In this document: one piece after another, positions 1 to 5,468 of the stretch
Numbering within the stretch: position 1 is the stretch's first letter
How the letters are laid out: each line of letters begins with the position of its first letter
Origin: an uncultured Burkholderiaceae bacterium
GTDB lineage: Bacteria; Pseudomonadota; Gammaproteobacteria; Burkholderiales; Burkholderiaceae_C
Direction: 5' to 3'
NCBI GenBank assembly: GCA_938022295.1
Contig: CALIDR010000052.1
Coordinates: 1-5,468, forward strand
DNA length: 5,468 nucleotides
Made by a program: the position numbers and the translations under genes
Notes under the pieces: generated by a model
Told to the model about the DNA's origin: nothing
The model's database searches: none
What the model saw: only the letters and a program-made list of their open reading frames with translations

Positions 1-894
1 GCGTCGCCGCCGGTGCACGCCCGGCCGCCGCTGCTGTCGGCGCACGACGCGCCGGCCACGGCGCTGCGCGCGATGGTGCGCGCGTGCCTCGACCAGGTGC
101 TGTCCAACGCGAGCGCCGTGGCCGCCGGCGGCCACGAGCCCGAGCACGTGCACCAGCTGCGCGTGGGGCTGCGGCGGCTGCGCACGGCGCTGCGCGTGTT
201 CGGCGACGCCTCGCCCGACGTCGACCCGGCGTGGGAGCCGGCGCTCGCCGCCGCCTTCGGCCGGCTCGGCGCGGCGCGCGACGTCGACGCGCTTGCCGCC
301 ACGCTGCTGCCGGCGCTGCGCGCGGCCGGCGCGCCGCTGGCGGACCTCGGGCCCGCCGAGGCGGCGGCCGAAGACCCGGGCGCGGTGCTGCGCGAGCCCG
401 CATGGACGACGACGATGCTCGCGCTGATCGCGTTCGTGCAGCCGCCCGAGGGCGACGTGCTCGCCACGCCGTGGACGCTGCCGGCGGCCGACGACGGTGC
501 GCTGCGCCGCTGGGTGCGGCGCAAGCTGCGGCGCGCGCACCGGCAGGCGATCGTCGGCGGCGACACCTTCGCCGCGCTGCCCGAAGTGGCGCAGCACCGC
601 ATCCGCAAGCGCGTCAAGCGGCTGCGCTACAGCGTCGAGTTCGTGTCGTCGCTGTACCCGCCGAAGGACGTGCGCCGCTACCTGCGCCGGCTGCGCCCGG
701 CGCAGGAGGTGCTCGGCGAGTACAACGACGTGCTGGTCGCCGAGGCGGCGTTCCGCGAGCGCGTCGCCGCCGACCCGCGCGCGTGGTTCGCGCTCGGCTG
801 GCTCGCCGCGCGGCGCGCGCAGTGCCTCGAGCGCTGCCAGCGCGCGCTCGTGCGGCTGGCCGATGCGCCGCCGTTCTGGGGCGGCAAGCGCTGA
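1..894 (+). CDS. CHAD-domain protein, C-terminal part (5' end off the left edge; probably a CYTH-CHAD protein)
   Basis: The reading frame is open from base 1 to a TGA at 892-894, giving 297 visible residues. The first possible start in the window, a GTG at 13, has no ribosome binding site, so the gene very probably begins upstream. CHAD domains are helical, histidine- and arginine-rich modules that bind polyphosphate and are often fused behind a CYTH (triphosphate tunnel metalloenzyme) domain. The visible part starts with a short linker and then shows the CHAD hallmark HQLRVGLRRLRTAL (His at about visible residue 51, nt 151-153). A second basic helix, HRIRKRVKRLRYSVEF, begins at nt 595, followed by LGEYNDVLVAE from about nt 709. 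The two repeated basic faces, both with a conserved His followed by spaced Arg/Lys, fit the family's internal duplication. No signal peptide or membrane segment is visible, so a cytoplasmic location is likely. The CYTH fusion is inferred from family architecture, not seen. It is not obviously linked to the downstream genes. Confidence 0.92.
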   Translation, partial: ASPPVHARPPLLSAHDAPATALRAMVRACLDQVLSNASAVAAGGHEPEHVHQLRVGLRRLRTALRVFGDASPDVDPAWEPALAAAFGRLGAARDVDALAATLLPALRAAGAPLADLGPAEAAAEDPGAVLREPAWTTTMLALIAFVQPPEGDVLATPWTLPAADDGALRRWVRRKLRRAHRQAIVGGDTFAALPEVAQHRIRKRVKRLRYSVEFVSSLYPPKDVRRYLRRLRPAQEVLGEYNDVLVAEAAFRERVAADPRAWFALGWLAARRAQCLERCQRALVRLADAPPFWGGKR

Positions 895-983
895 CGCGGC
901 GCGGTGCCGGCGGTCGCCCGCGCCGGCCCGTCCGCTGCCGCAGGTGATCGTCACGGGGTCGTCGGGCTCGCGAGGCGACCGTC

Positions 984-1329
984 ATGCCGACCGGAGGATG
1001 TCATTGCGGCGCGGTGCGCTGCCTGGCCGCCGGCGCGCCCGTGGTGGCGTGGGCGCTGTTCGGCCTCGACGAGGTGCGGGTCACGCAGGGCCGCCCCGCA
1101 GGTGCGCGCGTCGTCGGCGCACGGCCGGCGCCACTTCTGCGGCGATTGCGGCACCGGCCTGTTCCACACCAACGACGTCGTCGTCGAAGGGCTGATCGAC
1201 GTCCAGAGCGCCACCCTCGACGATCCGAGCGCGATCGCGGCGCCCGAGTGCCAGGCGCAGACCGCCGAGCGCATCGGCCGGCGCGACGCCGGTCTGCACA
1301 GCCGCGCATTCGAGCGCACTCCCGAATGA
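984..1329 (+). pseudogene. GFA / CENP-V family zinc-binding protein, broken by an internal deletion and a frameshift
   Basis: The ATG at 984 has a weak GAGG-type site at 972-975 and begins MPTGGCHCGAVRC, the first zinc-knuckle motif of the GFA (glutathione-dependent formaldehyde-activating enzyme-like) family. The frame continues as AAGAPVVAWALFGLDEVRVTQG up to about 1091. The homologous sequence then resumes one frame over: VRASSAHGRRHFCGDCGTGLFHTND, with FCGDCG at 1135-1152, ending at TGA 1327-1329. The two halves therefore lie in different frames. Adding two bases near 1098-1102 (for example a lost GC in CCCGC^AGGTG) would rejoin them as GRPAQVRASSAHG. In addition, the stretch of about 20 residues that normally carries the middle CHCxxC motif between GGCHCG and the SGAP-like segment is missing in frame. 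With that zinc motif gone, the product could not be a normal GFA protein even if the frameshift were repaired. The C-terminal tail also looks diverged. GFA relatives are small (about 115-140 residues) and mostly of unknown substrate. Confidence 0.85.
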
Positions 1330-1577
1330 GCCGTCGTCCGGCGCCGGCATCGGGCCGGTGCGCAGACACGCCATCGAAGTCGCGGTGACCGTCGGCGACT
1401 GGCCGCCGGCCGCCGCCCCGATCCGCCGGCCCGAAGCCTCTGCCAGGCAAACGACCAACCCGCCCTTCGTCGACGGTCACCGCCGAAACGCGCGGTTGCC
1501 AACCGTCACAGCAGGCGCGCGCCGTTGCCCACAAAGTCCGAGCCGGCCGGGAGTCGTGGCCGGCGGAGGAGGGCAGC
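1330..1577. other. Intergenic region upstream of the DUF1800-DUF1501 operon
   Basis: These 248 bases lie between the GFA remnant and the lipoprotein gene. The open frames crossing them have no family-like sequence. The stretch around 1440-1540 is somewhat less GC-rich than the surroundings and is the likeliest place for the operon's promoter. A TTGCCA at 1496-1501 could pass for a -35 box, but no acceptable -10 box follows at the right distance, so no promoter is called. Short palindromes occur at 1474-1482 and 1493-1505 but are too short to interpret. Confidence 0.5.
1567..1572 (+). promoter_or_regulatory. Ribosome binding site of the DUF1800 gene
   Basis: A perfect AGGAGG lies 5 bases before the ATG at 1578, inside a longer purine run GGAGGAGGG (1565-1573). 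It fixes the start codon and suggests efficient translation. Confidence 0.9.
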
Positions 1578-3440
1578 ATGTCGGGGCTGAAAGACGACGG
1601 CGCGGTCGCCCGGGCGCGCCTGCGCAAGGCGGTCACGGCGGCGTGGACGATCGCGATCGCGCTGATCGCCGGTTGCGGCGGCGGCGACGCGGCGAGCGTC
1701 GACGACGCTGCCGGTGGACGCGAGCGCGCGCTCGCCGCAGTTCCGGTCGGCGAGGCGGCCGGCCCGACGGCGGCGATGCCCGCCGCGTCTGCCGTGCGCC
1801 CGGCAGACGCGGGCAACGGCAGCCTGCTCGCGGCGATGACCGACGCCGCGCGCGAGGAGCCCGTGCGGCTGGCGCAGCAGGCCAGCTTCGGCGCCACCGA
1901 GGCGCTGGTGCAGGAGATCCGCGACCTCGGCAGCGCGCGCTGGATCGCGGCGCAGATGGCGCTGGACGTCTCGCGCTACACCAGCGGCCGCGGCGACCTG
2001 ATCGACCGCCACGGCAGCGACACGTTCTTCTGCCAGCAGCCCGCGCACGCCGGCCCGCACTGCTGGCGCGACTGGTTCAGCGCCGAGCCGCTGCTGTGGG
2101 ACTTCTACCGCCAGGCGGTGGCCAACCCCGACCAGCTGCGCCAGCGCGTGGCCTTCGCGCTGCAGCAGATCGTCGTCGTCAGCGAAGTCGAGGTCAGCGG
2201 CACCTACGGCCTGCGCCACTACCACAACCTGCTGCGCGCGCACGCCTTCGGCAACTGGCGCGACCTGCTGCGCGCGGTCACGCTCAACCCGATGATGGGC
2301 GAGTTCCTCGACCACGTGAACAACGACCCGCTGGCGCCCAACGAGAACTACGCGCGCGAGCTGCTCGAACTGTTCTCGGTCGGCCCGTGCCGCCTGAGGC
2401 CCGACGGCCGGCTCGTGCAGGGGCGCTGCCTGCCGACCTACGACAACCGCCTCGTGCGCGAATACGCGTTCGCGCTCACCGGCTGGACGTACCCGCGCGG
2501 CGGACGCAGCTACTGGGGCTGCTGGCCCCAGGGAACGAACTGCCGCTACCTCGAAGGCGAGATGGTGCCCGCGCCGGCGCTGCGCAACGCCGGCGCGCGC
2601 ACGCTGCTCGGCGGCGTGCAGGTGCCCGAAGGCGCGAGTGCGCCGCAGGCGCTCGAGCGCGTGCTCGACAGCCTGATGCAGCACCCGAACACTGCGCCGT
2701 TCGTCGCACGCCAGCTGATCCAGCACCTGGTGGCGAGCAACCCGACGCCCGGCTACGTGGCGCGCGTGGCGGCCGCGTTCGAGCGCGGCGAGTTCCGCGC
2801 CGACGGCCTCGTCTTCGGCGACGGCCGGCGCGGCAGCCTCGCCGCCGCCGTCGCCGCGCTGCTGCTCGACGACGAGGCGCGCATCCCCCCGGCCTACGCG
2901 GCGCGCAACGGCAAGCTGCGCGAGCCGGCGCTGATGTTCACCGCCGTGCTGCGCGCGCTCAACGGCCGCACCGACGGCGCGGCGCTCGGCTGGTGGTGGG
3001 GCCAGGAACTGCGCCAGCACGTGTTCCGGCCGCCGTCGGTGTTCAACTTCTACCGCCCGGACTATCCGCTGGCCGGCACCGCCCTCGTCGGCCCGCAGTT
3101 CGGGATCCACAACGCGAGCACGGCGCTGGCGCGCCTGAACTTCCTGACCCACCTGATCGACTGGGGCGGGATGGACCCCGATCCGTCTGTGCCGGGGGCG
3201 GTCGGCACGCGGGTGGACCTGCGGCCGTTCCTGCCGCTGGCCGACGACCCGCCGACCCTGCTGCGCAACCTCTTCCTGCTGGCCACCGGGCGCGAGCCGC
3301 GCTTCGCGGTGCGCGGCCCGATGCTGGCGGCGATCCGCTGGTGGACGCCGCAGACCGGCGGCGAAGCCTGGCGCGAGCAGCGGGTGCGCACCGCGGCCTA
3401 CCTCGTGTTCGCCGCGCCCGAGTTCCACGTCCAGCGCTGA
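1578..3440 (+). CDS. DUF1800 family lipoprotein
   Basis: This 620-residue protein belongs to the DUF1800 family, whose biochemical role is not established to my knowledge. The N-terminus is a lipoprotein signal: basic residues (R12-K17), a hydrophobic stretch (about 18-30) and the lipobox LIAGC with the acylated Cys at 33. Gly follows the Cys rather than Asp, which favours outer-membrane sorting. A low-complexity Ala/Gly linker runs to about residue 90. The DUF1800 body then shows ARLAQQASFG-type sequence (VRLAQQASFGAT), VAFALQQIVVVSE, TLNPMMGEFLDH (NPMM at 237-240), PNENYARELLELFSVG (254-269), EYAFALTGWTYP (from 295), QHPNTAPFVARQLIQHLV, and the C-terminal signature RPPSVFNFYRP (484-494). 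Six cysteines remain after the lipobox, at 152, 162, 271, 284, 315 and 322, in three close pairs that look like disulfides. The stop is followed after 10 bases by the DUF1501 gene, so the two are almost certainly co-transcribed. The family assignment is firm; the cellular role is open. Confidence 0.95.
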   Translation: MSGLKDDGAVARARLRKAVTAAWTIAIALIAGCGGGDAASVDDAAGGRERALAAVPVGEAAGPTAAMPAASAVRPADAGNGSLLAAMTDAAREEPVRLAQQASFGATEALVQEIRDLGSARWIAAQMALDVSRYTSGRGDLIDRHGSDTFFCQQPAHAGPHCWRDWFSAEPLLWDFYRQAVANPDQLRQRVAFALQQIVVVSEVEVSGTYGLRHYHNLLRAHAFGNWRDLLRAVTLNPMMGEFLDHVNNDPLAPNENYARELLELFSVGPCRLRPDGRLVQGRCLPTYDNRLVREYAFALTGWTYPRGGRSYWGCWPQGTNCRYLEGEMVPAPALRNAGARTLLGGVQVPEGASAPQALERVLDSLMQHPNTAPFVARQLIQHLVASNPTPGYVARVAAAFERGEFRADGLVFGDGRRGSLAAAVAALLLDDEARIPPAYAARNGKLREPALMFTAVLRALNGRTDGAALGWWWGQELRQHVFRPPSVFNFYRPDYPLAGTALVGPQFGIHNASTALARLNFLTHLIDWGGMDPDPSVPGAVGTRVDLRPFLPLADDPPTLLRNLFLLATGREPRFAVRGPMLAAIRWWTPQTGGEAWREQRVRTAAYLVFAAPEFHVQR

Positions 3441-3446
3441 GGGAGG
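3441..3446 (+). promoter_or_regulatory. Ribosome binding site of the DUF1501 gene
   Basis: GGGAGG starts immediately after the DUF1800 stop codon and lies 4 bases before the ATG at 3451. It supports that start over the in-frame ATG at 3496, which has no comparable site. It also implies translation closely linked to the upstream gene. Confidence 0.85.
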
Positions 3447-3450
3447 CGCC

Positions 3451-4905
3451 ATGACCGCGTTCCGCTTCCGCCGTCCGCCGGCTCCGGGCGCCCAGATGCC
3501 GCGGCGCCGCCTGCTGCGGCTGGCCGCCGGCGCGCTCGGCGTGTCCGCGCTCGGCCTCTCGACGCTGGTGACCGACCGCAGCGCCCGGGCAGCCGACTAC
3601 AAGGCGCTCGTGTGCGTGTTCCTCTACGGGGGCAACGACGGCACGAACTGCCTGGTGCCGCGCGGCGCCGCCGACCACGCCCGCTACGCCGCCGTGCGCG
3701 GCGCGCTGGCGCTGCCGCGCGACCAGCTCGTCGCGCTGAACGGCAGCGCGTGGGGCCTGCACCCGGCGCTGGCGGCGCTGCGCCCGGCGTGGACGCGGGG
3801 GCAGCTGGCGCCGGTGCTCAACGTCGGGCCGCTCGTGCGGCCGCTGACGAAGGCCGACTACCTCGCGCTGCCCGACGGCTCGCCCTGGCTGCCCGACGGC
3901 CTGTTCTCGCACGCTGAGCAGCAGACGCTGTGGGCGACCGCGAGCGGCCGCAACACCACCCGCGAGGGCTGGGGCGGACGCGCCTGCGAGGCCCTCGCGA
4001 CCGCGAGCCCGGTGATCTCGCTCGGCGGCAACGCGCCGTTCGGGATCGAGCGGCTGCGCATGCCGCTCGTGCTGCCCGGCCCCGGGGCGCTGTTCGGCGC
4101 CTACGGCCTGCAGCCGCAGGACCTGGCCTGGGAGCCGAACCGACTGCGCGTGCAGGCGTTGCAGGCGATGCTGGACGTGCGTGACACCCACGTGCTCAGC
4201 AACGCCTACCGTGCCCAGCAGGCCGAGGCGCTGGCGCTGAGCGGCCGGCTGGCGCGCATCGTCGCCGCCCAGCCGGGGGGCGCCGGCTCGGTGGCGGCGA
4301 TCGACGAGGCGTTCGCGCCGCTGATCGCGGGCGGCCGCGTGCAGGGGGCGCTCGCGGGGCAGCTGTACCAGACCGCCAAGCTGATCCACGCACGCGAGGT
4401 GGTGGGCGGATCGCGGCAGGTCTACTACGCCGAGCAGGGCGGCTACGACACCCACCAGGACCAGATCGACGGCAGCGTGTTCGGCGGCACGCACGCCGCG
4501 CTGCTGCGCCAGCTCGGCGATGCGCTGGCGGCCTTCCAGCGCGCGATGGACGCCCTCGGCCTGGCCGGCCAGGTGACCCTGTTCACGCAGAGCGACTTCG
4601 GCCGCACCTTCGCGCCCAACAGCAGCCGCGGCACCGACCACGCCTGGGGCAACCACCAGTTCGTGCTCGGCGGGGCGGTGCGCGGTGGCCAGGTCTACGG
4701 CCGGGCGCCGGCGCTGGTCCTGGGCGGCGACGACGACGTCGGCGTGCAGTCGTGGGAGCTGCAGGGACGCTGGATCCCGACGACGAGCGTCGACCAGTTC
4801 GCGGCCACGCTGCTGCGCTGGTTCGGCGCCTCGGAGGCGCAGCTCGACGCCGTGCTGCCGAACCTTGCGAACTTCGGGGCCGCCCGCTCGCTCGGGTTCG
4901 TGTGA
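3451..4905 (+). CDS. DUF1501 family protein, Tat-exported, alkaline phosphatase/sulfatase superfamily-like
   Basis: This is a 484-residue protein of the DUF1501 family. The N-terminus carries a twin-arginine signal: PRRRLLRLAAG (17-27), a moderately hydrophobic core to about residue 40, and a likely cleavage site after ARA (45-47). It is therefore predicted to be folded, possibly with bound metal, before transport to the periplasm. The mature protein opens with the family motif FLYGGNDGTN (57-66). Towards the C-terminus come GGYDTH (330-335), TQSDFGRT (SDFGRT at 381-386) and GTDHAWGNHQ (394-403), then a conserved tail with DQFAATLLRWFG and VLPNL. The D333/H335, D382, D396/H397 and H402 positions resemble the Asp/His metal ligands of alkaline phosphatase-superfamily enzymes. 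Catalytic activity is an inference; the natural substrate is unknown. The gene is the second in a tight operon with the DUF1800 lipoprotein, a pairing seen in many bacteria, which suggests a joint envelope function. The length is normal for the family and no lesion is seen. Confidence 0.95.
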   Translation: MTAFRFRRPPAPGAQMPRRRLLRLAAGALGVSALGLSTLVTDRSARAADYKALVCVFLYGGNDGTNCLVPRGAADHARYAAVRGALALPRDQLVALNGSAWGLHPALAALRPAWTRGQLAPVLNVGPLVRPLTKADYLALPDGSPWLPDGLFSHAEQQTLWATASGRNTTREGWGGRACEALATASPVISLGGNAPFGIERLRMPLVLPGPGALFGAYGLQPQDLAWEPNRLRVQALQAMLDVRDTHVLSNAYRAQQAEALALSGRLARIVAAQPGGAGSVAAIDEAFAPLIAGGRVQGALAGQLYQTAKLIHAREVVGGSRQVYYAEQGGYDTHQDQIDGSVFGGTHAALLRQLGDALAAFQRAMDALGLAGQVTLFTQSDFGRTFAPNSSRGTDHAWGNHQFVLGGAVRGGQVYGRAPALVLGGDDDVGVQSWELQGRWIPTTSVDQFAATLLRWFGASEAQLDAVLPNLANFGAARSLGFV

Positions 4906-4910
4906 CGCGG

Positions 4911-5468
4911 TCAGGGCGCGGCGGCGTCGGGCCGGCTCGACGCCGCGCGCCGCAGCGCCTCGGCCAGCGTCGGCGCGATCGCACCGTCGTCGAGCAGCGC
5001 GTCGAAGCCGGCGCGGTGCATCAGCGAGCGCGGCTGCTGGTTGACCTCGGCCAGCACGAGCGCGACGCCGCGCTTGCGCAGCGCGCGCAGCAGCTGCGTC
5101 AGCGCGTCCAGGCCGGTGGTGTCCAGCGAGATCAGGCGGTGCATCTGCAGCACGAGCACGCGCGTGCCCTGCGGCAGCGTCTCGGGCAGGGCTTCGATCT
5201 TGCCGACGGCGCCGAAGAACAGCGGCCCGTACAGCTGCACGACGTGCACGCCGTCGGGCGCGGGCTGGCCGCCGGCCGCGCGCGGCAGCTCGTCGGCGGC
5301 CATCGGTTCGGCGCGGAAGAGCTGGCCCATGCGCCAGACGAAGAAGCCGCAGGCCATCAGCAGGCCGACCTCGACCGCCACCGTCAGGTCGAACACGACG
5401 GTCAGCACGAACGTCGTGACGAGCGTCGCGCGGTACGGCACCGCGAAGTGGCGCAGGCGCCGGAACTC
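4911..5468 (-). CDS. SulP family anion transporter, C-terminal end with STAS domain (5' end off the right edge)
   Basis: The minus-strand frame is open from the right edge to a TGA at 4911-4913, giving 185 visible residues beginning EFRRLRHFAV. SulP proteins are inner-membrane carriers of sulfate, bicarbonate or other anions, with 14 membrane spans followed by a cytoplasmic STAS domain. Visible here are the linker YRATLVTTFVLTVVFDLTVA and the hydrophobic stretch ending GLLMACGFFVWRMG (about visible residues 15-47), which match the last transmembrane part. Next comes a linker to about residue 72, then a STAS domain: VHVVQLYGPLFFGAV, VLVLQMHRLISLDTTGLDAL (DTTG at 116-119) and the helix-strand unit LRKRGVALVLAEV. 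The GTG at 5439-5441 lies within the membrane region and is not the true start. The substrate cannot be judged because the transport core is missing. The gene faces the DUF1501 gene with 5 bases between stop codons. The short Ala-rich tail after the STAS domain is unremarkable. Confidence 0.93.
   Translation of the reverse strand, partial: EFRRLRHFAVPYRATLVTTFVLTVVFDLTVAVEVGLLMACGFFVWRMGQLFRAEPMAADELPRAAGGQPAPDGVHVVQLYGPLFFGAVGKIEALPETLPQGTRVLVLQMHRLISLDTTGLDALTQLLRALRKRGVALVLAEVNQQPRSLMHRAGFDALLDDGAIAPTLAEALRRAASSRPDAAAP
4921..4946 (+). terminator. Possible 3'-end hairpin of the DUF1800-DUF1501 operon
   Basis: GCGGCGTCG (4921-4929) and CGACGCCGC (4938-4946) form a perfect 9-bp inverted repeat around an 8-base loop, beginning 15 bases after the DUF1501 stop. 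No T-run follows on either strand, so it is not a textbook intrinsic terminator. It lies inside the last codons of the convergent SulP gene. A stem of this length is expected about once by chance in 5 kb of such GC-rich DNA; its position at the operon end is the main reason to list it. Confidence 0.25.

Noticed and set aside
895..983. Terminator or small gene between the CHAD gene and the GFA remnant
   Set aside because: There is no stem followed by a T-run and no coding sequence with family-like content; only GC-rich spacer is visible.
904..1329. Intact 141-codon gene ending with the GFA C-terminal half
   Set aside because: The first roughly 65 codons in this frame are unrelated low-complexity sequence, while the matching GFA N-terminal half lies in another frame from 984. 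A pseudogene explains both halves.
1474..1505. Short palindromes CGGTCACCG (1474-1482) and CGGTTGCCAACCG (1493-1505) as a possible operator
   Set aside because: Arms of 4-5 bp are common by chance in such GC-rich DNA, they do not match a known operator, and no promoter can be placed beside them.
1496..1525. Sigma-70 promoter from TTGCCA at 1496
   Set aside because: There is no TANNNT-like -10 element 16-18 bases downstream; the region there is GC-only.
1506..3452. Very long open frame on the minus strand (over 640 codons) opposite the DUF1800 gene, and a similar one at 3043-4656
   Set aside because: The translations are Arg/Ala/Gln/His-rich low-complexity sequence without any family motif, as expected from the antisense of GC-rich codons. 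The plus-strand genes have clear domains and ribosome binding sites.
1358..3454. Second long plus-strand frame overlapping the DUF1800 gene
   Set aside because: The product is Arg/Ala/Gly/Pro-rich and motif-free, with no ribosome binding site. It is a frame shadow of the DUF1800 gene.
1..5468. CRISPR arrays, tRNA/rRNA genes, insertion sequences, defence genes
   Set aside because: No regularly spaced repeats, RNA gene signatures, transposase motifs or terminal inverted repeats were found. Apart from the pseudogene, the region looks like ordinary chromosome.

Overview
The window is very GC-rich DNA (clearly above 70% by eye, with G or C at nearly every third codon position) and looks chromosomal. 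The gene content suggests a betaproteobacterium of the order Burkholderiales: a CHAD-domain protein, a GFA-family remnant, a DUF1800 lipoprotein paired with a Tat-exported DUF1501 protein, and a SulP transporter. This placement is inferred from gene style, not from a marker gene.

Layout, left to right. (1) Positions 1-894 (+) hold the C-terminal part of a CHAD-domain protein that is open at the left edge; the missing N-terminus is probably a CYTH domain. (2) Positions 984-1329 (+) hold a broken GFA/CENP-V-type zinc protein gene. It has an internal in-frame loss that removed the middle cysteine motif, and a separate frameshift near 1098-1102. (3) Positions 1330-1577 are non-coding and presumably carry the promoter of the next genes, although no convincing promoter is visible. 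(4) Positions 1578-3440 (+) encode a DUF1800 lipoprotein. After a 10-bp gap, positions 3451-4905 (+) encode a DUF1501 protein with a twin-arginine signal. Both genes have strong ribosome binding sites and form a compact two-gene operon. (5) Positions 4911-5468 (-) hold the C-terminal end of a SulP-family anion transporter (last membrane segment plus STAS domain). It converges on the operon with only 5 bp between the stop codons and runs off the right edge.

The DUF1800-DUF1501 pair is the biological centre of the window. Both proteins are predicted to leave the cytoplasm by different routes: the first as a Sec-exported, probably outer-membrane lipoprotein, the second as a Tat substrate folded before export. 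The DUF1501 member keeps Asp/His motifs resembling metal ligands of the alkaline phosphatase/sulfatase superfamily. The pairing recurs in many bacteria, but I know of no established function, so it is a known but uncharacterised system rather than a new one. I see no mobile elements, CRISPR arrays, tRNAs or rRNAs.
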